The notes under the pieces are model-generated. The model was given only the letters and a program-made list of their open reading frames with translations, was not told where the DNA came from and did not search any database. Source: Siphonodentalium dalli (Eukaryota > Mollusca > Scaphopoda > Gadilida > Siphonodentaliidae). From it: 64,000 bases of DNA. Position numbers and translations under genes: made by a program. Each line of letters opens with the position of its first letter. Position 1 is the first letter of the stretch. Location: the NCBI GenBank assembly GCA_032622095.1, contig CP136069.1, positions 101,708,278 through 101,772,277 of the forward strand. The letters are read 5' to 3'. Of the stretch, positions 24,463-36,952 are shown one piece after another.

Positions 24463-25087
24463 GAAATAGTGAGAAACTTGAATCAATTAAAAAAGCAAAA
24501 AATAGAAATTCTCGGGAATGCCTTAACACCATGCAAGATTTTTTACCCAATTATTCTTAGACAATATGCTGAAACACCTTCCCACATACAAAAAAAATGG
24601 TCTAATAGACTTGGAATAGCTTTATGTGATTTGGATTGGAAACAAAATTAATCAAGACATACTTTATACAAATTCAAAATTATTCAAGTGTAAACAGTCA
24701 GAAACAGAATTATGCTCTTTTTGTGGGAACACGAAAGAAACAATTATACATCTCTTTTGGGATTGCCCCATTTCAAAATCAGTTCTACTTCAACTCCAAC
24801 ATAAGTTAAAAGAAAAGTGTGATATTACATTCGAATTAAAACCAGAGTATACTGTCCTAGGTATGCATGGAGATATACATCCCAATGATACCCTTGATAT
24901 CTGTACAATGCTGTATAGAAAATGTATATACTCATGTAAGATGAGGGCTACCAACCAAACTATAAATGGACTTCTTGAATTTTTTAAATATTATAAAAGA
25001 ATTGAAAATCTAAACACATATTCCTTGAATGATAGAAGTAAAAAATATGGGGAAAGATGGGAAGCTCTGGAAGCAATTCTCAGCAAT
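24463..25087 (+). pseudogene. LINE ORF2 C-terminal fragment with Cys/His motif (broken)
   Basis: The first part codes EIVRNLNQLKKQKIEI... and the second, in another frame, continues from about 24636, so there is one frameshift near 24630-24650. The second part contains CSFCGNTKETIIHLFWDC, a C-x2-C...H-x4-C cluster of the zf-RVT type found at the C-terminus of many non-LTR retrotransposon ORF2 proteins, followed by a Lys-rich tail ending at the stop near 25088. The reverse transcriptase and endonuclease domains are absent. The apparent Met start at 24385 is in flanking DNA and is not real. Confidence 0.8.
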
Positions 25088-25442
25088 TGAAAACAAGGCA
25101 ATATCTACTTCTCAGTGAAGCTATTACTCAAACATGCTCATAATATGGATTTAATAACTTCCCCCCACGACAGTTCAGAAATAAGTGATCATAAGTATCC
25201 ACGTTTCACAAATACACTGATTATCCACAAAAAAAAAAAATTACGTGTTTTATATTTTGTTACTTTATATCTACAAATTACATTTAATTATATATACATG
25301 TATGTTCATATATACCTAAAAATATTTGAAAATATTATACAATACTGAATAAGACTAATGTCACATGATGAAATTTAAAAAATGATCTGAATAAAAAAAT
25401 ATTAAAATAAAAAAATATTAAAAAAAAAGAAAGAAAAAAAAA
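24463..25442 (+). mobile_element. 5'-truncated LINE copy with 15-bp target duplication
   Basis: AGTATTCTGTTTAAC occurs at 24448-24462 and 25443-25457. Between them lie the last part of a LINE ORF2, a 3' UTR of about 350 bp and an A-rich tail (about 25396-25442). A long target duplication, poly(A) and 5' truncation are the marks of target-primed reverse transcription. The insertion lies inside the TIR element at 23159-26989 and is therefore younger. Confidence 0.88.
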
Positions 25443-26992
25443 AGTATTCTGTTTAACCCCCGCCGAACTCCCGTTGCAGCCGGATTTTTTATGACATATT
25501 GCTACTGACTTTTGGTACATGTATGAATCAAACAGATCATCTGCGAGGGGAATGGGTCCGTGGGACGGACCCGCAGCCGGCCTGGCGGAAACCCTGGATC
25601 AGCAGACATGCTTTCACAGTTTAAGTTTCGATTTCAGTAATTAACTACCGGTACGGAAGTGAATTAGACCAAAAAAAAAAACATCTCTGTTTTCGATAAC
25701 ATGGGGAAAACATGTATTAAAGAGTTTTTTAATATCACACATATACTTACAGAGGTATATCATTTTCCTTGAAGCAGGTGTACAGGTATATATCAGTTCA
25801 CTTGTTCCAATAAAGTTTCAGAGACAACTTCCAATGTATATATTGTCTGCCGGCACTTGAATGTGCTCCAGTGTGAAGATTCAATGTATTATTAGGCTAA
25901 TATTCCTCTTGCACATTTATCTCTCTGGTGCAGGTTGGGCTTGAGGTTAAATACACATTTTATGCCATTCTATTCATTTCTTCCTACGCAATTTTCTAGC
26001 CGTTGGTGTTGAAAGAGAGATCGTTTTAAGGAATAAATAATTGCCCATTCAATCAAACCTATTGTATTTTCATCCCCTCTTATTTCTCTTCATGGATGAT
26101 CATTATTTTTCAGTGACAACTTGTCCATTTTACCAAATCACTAAATTGTATTGTGGTTTAAAGTCACCTATTTCCGACCTATTTCGTTTCAATCCCAGAA
26201 AGTTTTAATTAGCAGAATTTATTACCTGCTAACTTTAAGTGCAATTAACAGCAAGTTATTGCATATTCCTTACAGTACATGTATGAATGCACAACATATA
26301 TCAGAAATGCGTGTGTCCATGCAGTGTGAGTTGTTACTATTGTACCCGTATTTTCTACTTGGTCAGTAACATCAAAGAGCCTGCCGTAAACAGTTAAACT
26401 AAGTTGATTCGCGTGACCGTTGATTCGCGTGACCGGCACGTGTTTGGTTGGCGACACAGCGACCAAGTTATATAGTGTGTCATTCATAACAGACAGTTGT
26501 TTAAACTCGGGTTTCTGCATGTGAATGCTCAATGATGCCCTGCCGGTATAATACATTGTAATTTTTAAAATACACAGCCCACAAAAGACGGGGGGATTTT
26601 CGAAGTGACTCGCCAGGGTATAGTTTGAATTACGCCACGATATTCACTGCGCAGCATGGCCGACCGGGCTGTCTTATTTATATCTTGAATGCGCGATCGC
26701 ATACACCGGCCTACAGAATGATGCGTCATTTGTGTATGCGATGGGTGTTTAGTTCTGCTGTTGAAGTAGGAATCCGGACTCAGCAGATGTCGCCATTCGC
26801 TACACGATACATAAAAAACATTGAACGTGCGCCTGAATGAGAATCCAATGCCATAATAAGTCACATATCTAACAGATAACTGTCGGTAATTACTAGATAT
26901 GCAATAGATCAAGAATTAATTTGTTTTTTTTTGCGAATTTCCTTAAAATTCGGCGGGTTCGTAAACCAAGCAATTAAATTGCTGTCGCCTGA

Positions 26993-27370
26993 CCCCATAA
27001 AAAAAATCTGAATTGCAGTCAAACAAGAACATTCCATGCTAAATAAGCAAACTAGTTCTTGGCTCTAGCAAACATATTTTAAGAATTACTATGTGGTGAA
27101 ATAGTTATGTCTCTGGCTCTGCCCTTATTCGACTTTGTGATCCCATTTTCACAAATCTGTCATCCAAGGTAATTTCATACCAAATATAAGCAAAATAGGC
27201 CATATGATTCTTGCATAGAAGACATATCATGAATTACTATGGAGAGAAAGAGTAATGTAGCTGGCCTTGCACCTACTTGACTTGGTGACCCTGATTTAAC
27301 AAATCTGAATCACACATCACCAAAGGAGCCTCAATATTAAATATGAGCTAAATAGAGCTGGTGAGACAAA
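26993..27370. repeat. Composite family B repeat, right part
   Basis: Continues the copy split at 23159, with 'caaacaagaacattccatgc' and 'gtagctggccttgcacctac'. The last phrase is the empty site for the hAT insertion in the sister copy at 44469. Confidence 0.8.
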
Positions 27371-27539
27371 CACCACGTACTCATTCGAGGTAGGAAATTC
27401 CACTTAGCTATCTCACATGACTTCATATAGGCGCACTGGATTAGTGGGGGAGAAAGAACGATCTATTTGGTAACTTACCCTACATGTTGGACACGGCGGT
27501 CGCGGATTATTGTTAACTATTTGGGGAAAATGCGGGCGA

Positions 27540-27640
27540 TACAGGCCTTTTATACAACGATTCGAAATATCCCAAATCACACGACCACTTTCGAATCGAA
27601 TCGAATCGGGTAGCAAGATTCGAAATCGAATCTTCGTCGG
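27540..27640. mobile_element. Possible solo end of a hAT-2 family element
   Basis: The reverse complement reads GGGGCCCGACGAAGATTCGA and then GAATCGATTCG-rich sequence, resembling the right end of the element at 44469-45508 (TAGGCCCCTGCGAAGCTTCG). No partner end or duplication was found. Confidence 0.35.
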
Positions 27641-28509
27641 GCCCCAATTCGCGGTAACCCACGGTATATGACCGCGATCGTGTTGGAAGTCCACCGCGGT
27701 AATCTAGTCCATTATCGGCGTGCACTGCATTTCTCGTGTCAACCGCGATAGAAATATCTGCTGATAAGAATATTTTTTCACTGTTGTTTTTGAAGACACA
27801 AGGCTTTGCAAGATACAACGGAAATTTTCGATCAGTCTTGTTCAATTTTTCCTATAATTTGCCTTAATATATGAAGAAACTGATGCTTCCATTCATTACT
27901 CATGTGAAATAAATTTATTTTACAGTATTAACGTCTTCAATCATTACGGTCGACGTCCCCCGCGTGATTCATTTGGAGTCGCCGATTACTGGCGTACGCC
28001 ACGTGCAAATAGTTAATAATGTGCTGGGATCAATATTCAGACATACTACCAAGTCTACTAGTACGTAACCCAACAGGAATATTCGGATAGCAGAGTTTTT
28101 AGCGGAATTTTGCAGAATAAACGCGACCACAGGTAAGCCAATGAGACAGAGAATCTGCAAATTCAATTCCAAATACATGTATGACGACACAAGCTACTCC
28201 AAGGCGATAATAAAATCAGAGATAAAGAACTAAACACCACCTCACAGTGTCTTTATTTTATTCTCTGCCCCAAATGTTTAAGAAAATATTTATTAGTATT
28301 TGAAAACTCGACACATATAAGCACGATAGCAGGTCACGATGTACTGTAAACAGTGCGCGTCCTTGACCTGACTCACTGCATGGGTGGCACGTGCATGATA
28401 GACCCACATTCAATGACTGCAGCTGCCTGTTTGTGATATATTAAAAATTAGATAAATTAATAGAGAATATAATTACAACAATCATTACTGAATTTCATGT
28501 TTATAATTT

Positions 28510-30600
28510 AGAAAATGCTGATCGAGTCAGCTCACTTACTAGTATGTATTAATGACACATAGGCATACCTGCTTTAGTTTCCAACTAATATATGTATACC
28601 GGTATATACTTATATAAATGATGTTACCTGCATTTCTGCAAACGAATTCAACATTTGAGGGTTTAGCAACTGGTACCGAAATTATGATGTCCCATTAGTT
28701 AACACATTTACTGTATACTACTAACAAATACAACTGTACAACGGCATTGTAACAAAAGGTTATCACCACATCGATTACCATGGCACTGGTGATTGCCGTG
28801 GATAATTTTGAGGTCTGTTCTATTATAGTTAAATCATGATTAGGTGCACATAACACAATGCAGTTTTCCATCGCCAGCTCTTCCAGTCAAGAAGTTATTA
28901 GTCATGAAATTCATTACCGCGGGTCACTGCGGTACCCATAACTCGAATATCGCGGTTTCAGTACTGCGGCTAACAGTCTGACCGTGGTATTTCACCGCGG
29001 ACGTACCGCATGTCAACCTTATTAAGGAGGGTCGATTAATTAGAGCATAGCTGTACTCTGATTGGAGGCGAGGTGAGCAGAATAATTACTCAAACCTAGT
29101 CAGGTTAACTACAGCTATCAATTCTTAGTATGGCGATACGGTGAAAAGACATCAGGTCAATTGATAAAAATTATTTCCGTTGACCAATTACATATTTAAG
29201 CTTAAATAAGCGATAAAACGACTCTATCCAAATCATAATTACAGCTGTGCTCTAATTAATCGACCCTCCTTAATGAGGTTGACAAGCGGTATTACTGCGA
29301 TGTAATACCGCGGTCAGCCGCGGTACAGAAACCGCGAAATACCGAATGGTCGCGGTTGAGTTTTGGTGACCTGCAATAGCGCACCTCATGACCGCGGTGA
29401 CACGTGGTAGCGATCGAGGTGACATGCGGTAGCGCACTTCACGACCATGGTTGTCTTACGCTGCAACGAACTTCATGACTAATAACTTCTTGACTGGTTG
29501 ATCTGGCGAAGGAAATCAGCACTGCCACGGTAATAGATGTGGTGATCACCTTTTGTTACAATGCCGTGGTAAGGGTGTATTTGTTAGTATACAGTAATCG
29601 TGTAACTAACAGGACATCGTAATTTTCGTACCAGTCAGGCAGCCCTCAAATGGTGAATAATGTTAGTGATGCACATTGTAAAAATGCAGGTAATGTCATA
29701 TACATACTTATATATACATGTATATATGATAGGCCTACATGTAGGTGGTATTCATACATACTAGTAAGTGACCTGAGTAGATCGGCAATTTGTATGTAGT
29801 TTGTGTCGTCATATTGAACCGGATAGACGGTATCCCAACAGCAAATAATAGCTGCAATACACGCAAGTATAAATTGTACATATACATTTGCCGATCGCAA
29901 GTGGGCTCCATTTGAGCGAAGGACTCTTTATTTATAGATAAAAACGACCTTAGATCACTTCAGAAAAAAAAAATTCTCGCGAAAATTCCCTCGACATTTT
30001 TCCTCTTCAAATGTCATTTTAACACATATACAGCATATGTCGGAAATCCAACTATATCGCAACGGAAAGGTCGTTATGTGTGCAACATATATTGACATTA
30101 ACTTGGCTCGGGTGTATTCACAATCTGAGAGTAGAGATTATCTATTTGGACAACCCACTCGTCATTCTCTGTATGGTAGCGGTTGAGTTTTGGTGACCTG
30201 CAATAGCGCACCTCATGACCGCGGTGATACGTGGTAGCGACAGCGGTGACATGCGCATATCACTGAATATCATGTGCATTTAACTATAATAAAACAGACC
30301 TCAAAATTAGCCGCGGTGATCAGCACTGCCACGGTAATAGATGTGGTGATCACCTTTTGTTACAATGCCGTGGTACGGTTGTATTTGTAAGTAGTATACA
30401 GTAATCGAGTAACTAACAGGACATCGTAATTTCCATACCAGTCAGGCAGCCCTCAAATGGTGAATAATGTTAGTGATATACATTGCAGAAATGCAGGTAA
30501 CATATATATAATTATATATACATGTATATATGATAGGCCTAGGTGGCATTCATACATACTAGTAAGTGAGCTGACTTGATCAGCAATTTCAAAATTCAAA
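28510..30600. repeat. Large imperfect palindrome plus a direct copy of its right arm
   Basis: Arms at about 28510-29140 and 29190-29790 are inverted copies, sharing 'gtaacaaaaggttatcacca', 'aagaagttattagtcatgaa' and 'tatacatgtatatatg'-type segments. The centre has a near-perfect 40-bp inverted pair, TTAAGGAGGGTCGATTAATT at about 29032 and its complement ending near 29274. A second direct copy of the right arm lies at about 30177-30600. The arms are rich in ACCGCGGT-type motifs. No coding. Confidence 0.7.
30010..30175. repeat. Three-copy repeat unit (copies at 30010, 30828 and inverted at 32430)
   Basis: 'gtcggaaatccaactatatcgc' occurs at about 30038 and 30855. The reverse complement lies at about 32430-32600 ('gcgatatagtgggatttccga'). 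The neighbouring block 29892-29965 ('aagtgggctccatttgagcg') also recurs inverted at about 32635-32695. The cluster 28.5-32.7 kb is thus a set of direct and inverted duplications. The short frames at 30898, 32307 and 32501 are by-products. Confidence 0.75.
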
Positions 30601-31494
30601 ATATGAAATTCATGAATGATTATGTGATAATTAAATTCTGTATTATTTTATATAATTATTTATATAGATCACTAACAGAGTGATGCTATTTTTAAAATTC
30701 ATAAAAGCTTCAGATTTGATAAAATAGTACGTTGATATGCATTCACATTCCATATATAGACGTCATGCAATAAACAACCGAAAACGCACTTGGGGGTGCA
30801 CCGTGTGTTACAAATGGAAACCCCGGGAATGTCATTTTAACACATATACAGCATATGTCGGAAATCCAACTATATCGCAACGGAAAGGTCGTTATGCGTG
30901 CAACATATATTGACATTAACTTGGCTCAGGTGTATTAACAATCTGAGAGTAAAGACTATCTATTTGACAACCCACTCGTCATTCTCTGCACGCCTAGTTG
31001 TGTACAACGTTGTACATAAATCGTACAGGAATGATATGTTCCTTTTGACCCATTTAAACATAACTATATCTTCGAAATGTCATGCCATTGAACTTATAGA
31101 CTCTGTCTGAATCAATCAAGGTATTCTTATTAACATTTAGCGACTTTTATTCGACTCCGCAAGTAACAAACTGTATATGGGGGTGGGGGCTATATGTTAT
31201 ATTTTGTGATGAAATTGTGTATACATGGGAATTTACTAATAAAACATACAGGTCATATGTGCACCATCACCTTATATTTATGGTGATGTGACGAAGGGGT
31301 CGTGACTGCGAGTGCCTCCTTGGGTATCACTAAATGAATATCGACTGGCCAGTCCCGAAAAGTCCTAGCTTCGAGTTGCACCTCTTGAGTTGGAATTTTA
31401 CGGCAGAGACTCACGGACAAATGATTGGAGAAAATTAACCCCACCCTGCCCATTGGTAGTTGGATTTAGATTCATGTAGAAAACCCAAAACAGT

Positions 31495-31522
31495 GGGGGG
31501 GGGGGGGGGGGGGGGGGGGGGG
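31495..31522. repeat. Poly(G) tract of 28
   Basis: Longest homopolymer in the window. Could form a G-quadruplex on the plus strand; length may be an assembly estimate. Confidence 0.95.
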
Positions 31523-32939
31523 TAGATAGCGCTCGCGCATTAAAAAGTCCCTGGATACAGGACTATATTTGCCCACATTTTAGTGTCTCCAATAAAACCA
31601 TATATGTCCACATAAGTAATCTTGGCTAAGATATGTGTGGATAAGCATATTGTGTCACAACTGGGACGACAATATCGCAATTGTCAATGTTCGTTAACTG
31701 GGGAGATAGACTGTATTTTACAGTTCACTGTGCCTAAATATGTCTTCTGATCATAATATCGATCTGAAAAAGTGTGTTATGTACGGAAGTACCCCGTTAA
31801 GAGAGATGTCATGCGATGGTGATTTTGGTTGTACATGCATATCTCCGTTTCCTGTCGCTTAATCAACAAATCACCCCAAGTGCTGATAACGAACATTCAA
31901 GATCTGAGGTTTTATGTTTTTCAATAAGTTTAATTCTACATTATTATATTATGTTTACATAATTCTATTTGAAATGGTTTTGGTACTTATATTGAAAAGA
32001 GAGTTTCATCTCTTGAGTCACCGGAAAACAAGAAGTAATATGCACGATATGTATATACATGTAGAGCAGAAGTATTCAATTACGTACATTGCTTTTCGAT
32101 GAACTACATGTACATCATTTAATTCAATGTGATAACACATTTTAAAATAGATTTCAAATAAACAAAGATTTCAGCACGGTATCTATTGATACATATAGTT
32201 ACGTTCGGTGGTTGAACATATATAAACACATTTTGTTGAGAAAACAGATGTGGAAGGGAACAGTGGCTTCATCGTGTGACTGAAGGTTAATAATGACAAT
32301 CAGGAGGTGGAATATGGAAACCTAATTCATGGTTTCGTCTTTGCACACAAATCCCATCATCACAACTTGACATACATATTTTTGACAACTAGTGATCAGC
32401 AACTTAAACAACTACATGTAGGAGTACAGATAATGACAATGTGGGGTGTCCAAATAAATAGTCTCTACTTTCAGATTGTGAATACACTTGAGCCAAGGCA
32501 ATGTCAATATATGTTGCATACACAACGGCCTTTCCGTTGCGATATAGTGGGATTTCCGACAGATGTTGTATATGTGTTAAAATGACATTTGAAAAGGGAA
32601 TTTTTGCGAGAAAATTATTTTCTGAAGTGATCAAAGGCCGTTTATCTATAGAAAAAGAGTCCTTCGCTCAAATGGAGCCCACTTGCGATCGGCAAATTAT
32701 GTGTATGTACAATTTATACTGACGTTTATTGCTGTTGGGGAAACAGTCTATCCGGTCTAATAACTTGTTTTTATGGTGTTGTTTTGATTCTTCTGTAGTA
32801 TTTATGTTCTAAAAATAGAATTTTTCGTCTTGGCGAAAGCAACTTCCGATTATATGTTTGTACGGTTTAGCCCCTGTGCTGGTGTGGGCATACCAATAAC
32901 ACATGGCTGAGATCTTTGGGCAGATGGATAAAAGAAATC

Positions 32940-33235
32940 AGCATTTTCAGATAAATAAAGATGAATGACTCCAGAATGGAAAACCTGAACAAAACTATTG
33001 AACACTCCATTGACTGTGCTTATAGTGGAGAACAACCATATCAAATTTCATGGAGATATCTGCTCAGACGGACAAAACACAAACATTGCTAGATATAAAA
33101 CAAAGATGATTAACTCTAGGGAAAACAGGAAAACCTGAACAAAACGATTGAACACTCCATTGAATGTCCTCATAGTAGTGAACAGCCATATCAATTTATT
33201 TTAGATCGGACAACTGGTGGTCTAGATATCTGCTC
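32940..33235. repeat. Two tandem monomers, decayed pearl-like array
   Basis: 'acctgaacaaaactattgaa' at about 32983 and 'acctgaacaaaacgattgaa' at about 33133, each followed by 'cactccattga' and 'atatctgctc', a period of about 150 bp. Confidence 0.6.
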
Positions 33236-33462
33236 CGATTGATTGATTTATTAGCAAAAGTGCATACATTATACACATATTATCAAAATATGTGTCCTAG
33301 TCATTCAGACCATGTACCTCGCCAGTACCAAATCGGCAGGAAATTGTGACCTATATCACAAGTAAGAGTACTAAATATATAGTCAAACTAGCGTTGATAG
33401 AAATTTCAACTCGGTAGTTTTACTCATATAAACGCTGTCTAAATATTGTATATTATTATTGG

Positions 33463-33832
33463 CAGTTTTATCCTTCCATAGAGGATTCATTTGACGTTGC
33501 AATAAGAGCAAGCGATGCAGAGATGTCAAAACTACGGAACCCCATCAAACGTCTTCACATCACAAAATTGGTGATTATCGGTGCATCTGCATTATTGGTG
33601 TCCATGTTTACACTCCTCTGGTCACAGAAATGACGGCAGTTCCGACTGGACCGTATGCAGCTGACAATTATGAACGCTATCTCGGCTATTCTGCAGACAA
33701 TGTTTGCAGATTTCGACACATGTCTGGGTGGGCATATACAGGCCAATAATGTTTTAGCTAAAATTTGGAGCTTTAGTGATATTTCGTTTACAAACATCGG
33801 CACCAAAACAGAAACAGTACTGTATGTGTGAG
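33463..33832 (+). other. Possible exon or gene relic with one membrane segment (weak)
   Basis: From a TATTATTATTGGCAG acceptor-like site the plus strand stays open except for one TGA at 33630-33632. The frame has a Met at 33523, a basic stretch, then LVIIGASALLVSMFTLLW, a likely membrane anchor, and after the TGA about 66 more codons to 33831. A strong donor GTGAGT lies at about 33827. Type II membrane proteins have this N-terminal shape, but I recognise no family, and the minus strand is also open here. It could be chance. Confidence 0.2.
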
Positions 33833-33990
33833 TGGGCATTGGAGACCTATATATATTATTCTAAACGAAATATCTTCATTAACTGCCAAGCACTGATATT
33901 TGTTATATTCGCAATCTAGGCCGGCAGCCGTCCTGCAAGACTACATTAGCTATGTATATCGTGATCCGTATACTCTTGGGCTCCAAATAA

Positions 33991-35086
33991 CAGGGTTCTT
34001 GCAGCTATTTTCATATGAAGAATGGTTTTCAAGGAGTATTCGGGGTCAAAATTCAAGGGTTTTCAAGGAGTTATAAATATGCTAAAAATTCATGGGTTTT
34101 CAAGAACCTGCGGGGCGGAAAGCCTGTAACCTGGAAAAAGTAGGGTTCTGTGTTAACAGTATTTATTCAACATGTGGGCATGAGACACATGTATTCAATG
34201 GATAACAACCAATGAATACATATTGTTGTATACAGAGGAACACAAGCCATAATGTTAACAATCCTCTTATGTGATGCACATCTAATTACTGGTTTTTCAT
34301 TAGCCATAAATCACAGTAAAGGTAGTTTTAGTATCAATGGTAGTCAGTCATTGATTGAATTAAACTTATCCACACAAGGGTGTGAAATTAATACAAAACA
34401 CAACTTGCATCATAATCTACAATCTTTTATCAAACTCTTTGCGGAAGGCACATATTCATAATTCACTCCAGCTCCGCTATCGTGAAATATATCTTGCACT
34501 GCCCACAACTCATTCGATAAAAGATTCTCGAATAGGATGCGTGTTGCGTTCTGTCTCTATGTGATAGAGTCCCATGTTTAGAAATGGTTCTGGTTGGAAC
34601 CACCATCTTCAATTATCATTGTTAATTTGAGCTATATAGTATAGATTTCATCAATAAAGTTCGAGCATTGGTAACGCGCTGTTTTTTCAGCCGACTTTGG
34701 ATATGTTACGCGCAATTTGATTTGTCAATAGCTGGAGGGGATAGTCATTGACCAATCACAATGAGCAATACGTAATTATTCGATCGATTGTTACTACTGT
34801 AAAAAGTGTGAAATTCATAGCGCGAAATAGCCACTATTTACATTCTATGTCAGTTGGTCATAGGTCGTTAGGTCACTGTGTTCCGTATGTTTCAATGCGA
34901 GTTGACATCGTGCGTTCGCATTGCGTTATAACCTGGTGTACACCTTCTATATTGTGTTTATATATTAGGTTCACATTCAAGGGTTATCAAGGGCTGGTAC
35001 TGGAATTCAAGGGTTTCAAGGGCCCTTGAACAATGATTTTTAAATTCAAGGGTATTCAAGGGTTTTCAAGGACCCACGGGAACCCT
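33991..35086. mobile_element. hAT-like non-autonomous element with TTCAAGGG subterminal repeats
   Basis: The left end CAGGGTTCTTGCAG and the reverse complement of the right end CAGGGTTCCCGTGG share the first 8 bases. Both sides carry 'attcaagggttttcaagg' arrays (about 34035-34105 and 34976-35070). AAATAA directly flanks both ends (33985-33990 and 35087-35092), only six identical bases, so the duplication is decayed or shorter than normal. No coding. Confidence 0.6.
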
Positions 35087-35446
35087 GAAATAAACATGCA
35101 TAGTGCTTATCTGGGTTTGCACATTTATTAATTTTGAGGCTATGAAATTTGAAAGATTTCTATATGATTCTGATATCAAAATGATGAGCTTACTGATAAC
35201 TTTATGCATGTACATATGACATACATGTACATGTGAACATTTAAATATTGAATAAAACACCACTATGTTGACTCCTATACATGACCTGCAATAAAAATAA
35301 TTTCTTTAAACAAAGTTGGTGTTTTGCTCACAGTTCCCCCTGCACGATTATTTGGGTCTGCACTTTTGTTAACTTTCAATGGAATTCCCGCCCCCCCCCC
35401 CCCACTATTATTTGGGCCTGCAGTTTTATTTGGAGCCCGAGAGTAC

Positions 35447-36799
35447 TAGTGCTGAAACGGATATCCGGTTGACAACCGGCCACTGTCGGCAACCGGTTGA
35501 ACTACGATCAACCGGTTAACCGCTATGTAATACATACATGCAATGCCACTGATAAAAACTAACGTATTCAGGTCCTTAATCGGCATAGGCTGATGACAGT
35601 AGCTTTTAAACAAGGGTACTTTATCAATTTTGCTACAAACGTTATCACTCAGAGGGGTATACATTCGAAATTACGCGTATTAAAAGTCAAAATCTGGTGC
35701 CAGATCAAAAGTCTTTCCATGAATGGCAGATTACATAGTCTGGCATCGGCGGCTAAACATCACAGATGCATGACGTCATCTTTGATGTTCCGATGTCCGG
35801 TAAAACATGTGCACGGATGCCACTGGGTCATCGGCTAAGATCAATACAATCGTTTTCACTGCAGTACGGCATGGTCATTTGACATCTACTCTTCGACTGA
35901 CTACTTGTAGACAGTATCATGGATACCCAAGAAATGAGTAAATCAGATGTCTCGGCACATTTCAAAGAGAAATTGGCAGGATGCAAACTCTGAGAACCAA
36001 CCCTATTTACATACGCTCGGTCTATACTTCTAACATTACTGAGTTTGAGTAATCTCAGTCGATGAAGTTCAAATGAACTCGAATCAAAGTGGTGTTCCTG
36101 TGCAGTCGGACTTATTTGCATACTAATGACTAATTCTCAGAATTTGATTGTCTTCTAACAGAAAACACTGTTTTCAGAAGGTTTTCAGCTGTTTTTAAAA
36201 ATTTCATTTGTTAACTTCATAAAGTTCACAAACTTTATAATTGTGTTTATCGGTCGTCAGTCATCCTATCCATCTCAAATTGCCAAAGAACACCCAGCAG
36301 TTAAAATACCTGAGTCACATGACTTAATAATCAATAATCGGCCAGTCTCGTAATCGCTATAATGGCAATAAAAAACTGCCGATATTTGCATGTACGAACA
36401 TATGTATATACGTGTAGGTCACACAATATTCTTCCCAAAATAACAAGTCAGGTAGCAGTCGCAACTGCAGTACAAACAGGTCAAGCATGACATGATGACA
36501 CGTCTATTTATAAACACTGCGAGTTTTAGTTCACTGTGTTATCTGCCAAGTTGTCAAAACGTGGCTTTGTGACGTTCGTTTGGTTATTTACATTCGTTTA
36601 ATACAAGCTCTGTCTGTGTAAACATTACGCGAGTTTGCCATAAAGTTAATAATCAATAGTTATGCTGATATATCGGTACATATTATGGTGTAAATAATCA
36701 GTGTAAAGTCATAGGTTGAAAATAGCGGATAACCGGTTATGATCCGGTTACACGTCGCGGTTAACCGGCTACAAAAATAGGTCAACCGTTTCAGCACTA
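35447..36799. mobile_element. hAT-like non-autonomous DNA transposon 5 (8-bp TSD)
   Basis: Perfect 14-bp TIRs, TAGTGCTGAAACGG at 35447 and its reverse complement ending at 36799, flanked by GAGAGTAC at 35439-35446 and 36800-36807. Subterminal arrays of ACCGGTTAACCGG-type motifs lie at about 35465-35525 and 36728-36775. No transposase; short frames inside are noise. Confidence 0.9.
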
Positions 36800-36952
36800 G
36801 AGAGTACCCCGAGTCCAAACTGACAAACATAATTATCGTGCAGTGCAATCCCACCGACTGTAAGGCCAAAAAAAAGAAGAGATTTGGTTCTCAAGCCCCG
36901 TCGCATTGAAAAAAATAGCCGCGTAGATCGTTTTTTATTGACATATCACCAG

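Larger units (their letters stand above)
23159..26989. mobile_element. TIR DNA transposon with 3-bp TSD (PIF/Harbinger-like?), non-autonomous
   Basis: The left end GGCCACCGCAATGACTTGG and the reverse complement of the right end GGCGACAGCAATTTAATTGC both run into CTTGGTTTACGAAC, giving TIRs of about 28-33 bp with one small indel. TGA flanks it at 23156-23158 and 26990-26992. The paralogous repeat copy near 44188 reads 'gaccaggtgaccccat' with one TGA, which is an empty site. A 3-bp duplication suggests PIF/Harbinger, though TGA is off its usual TWA. It has no transposase. Without the nested LINE and its duplication it is about 2.84 kb. Confidence 0.75.
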
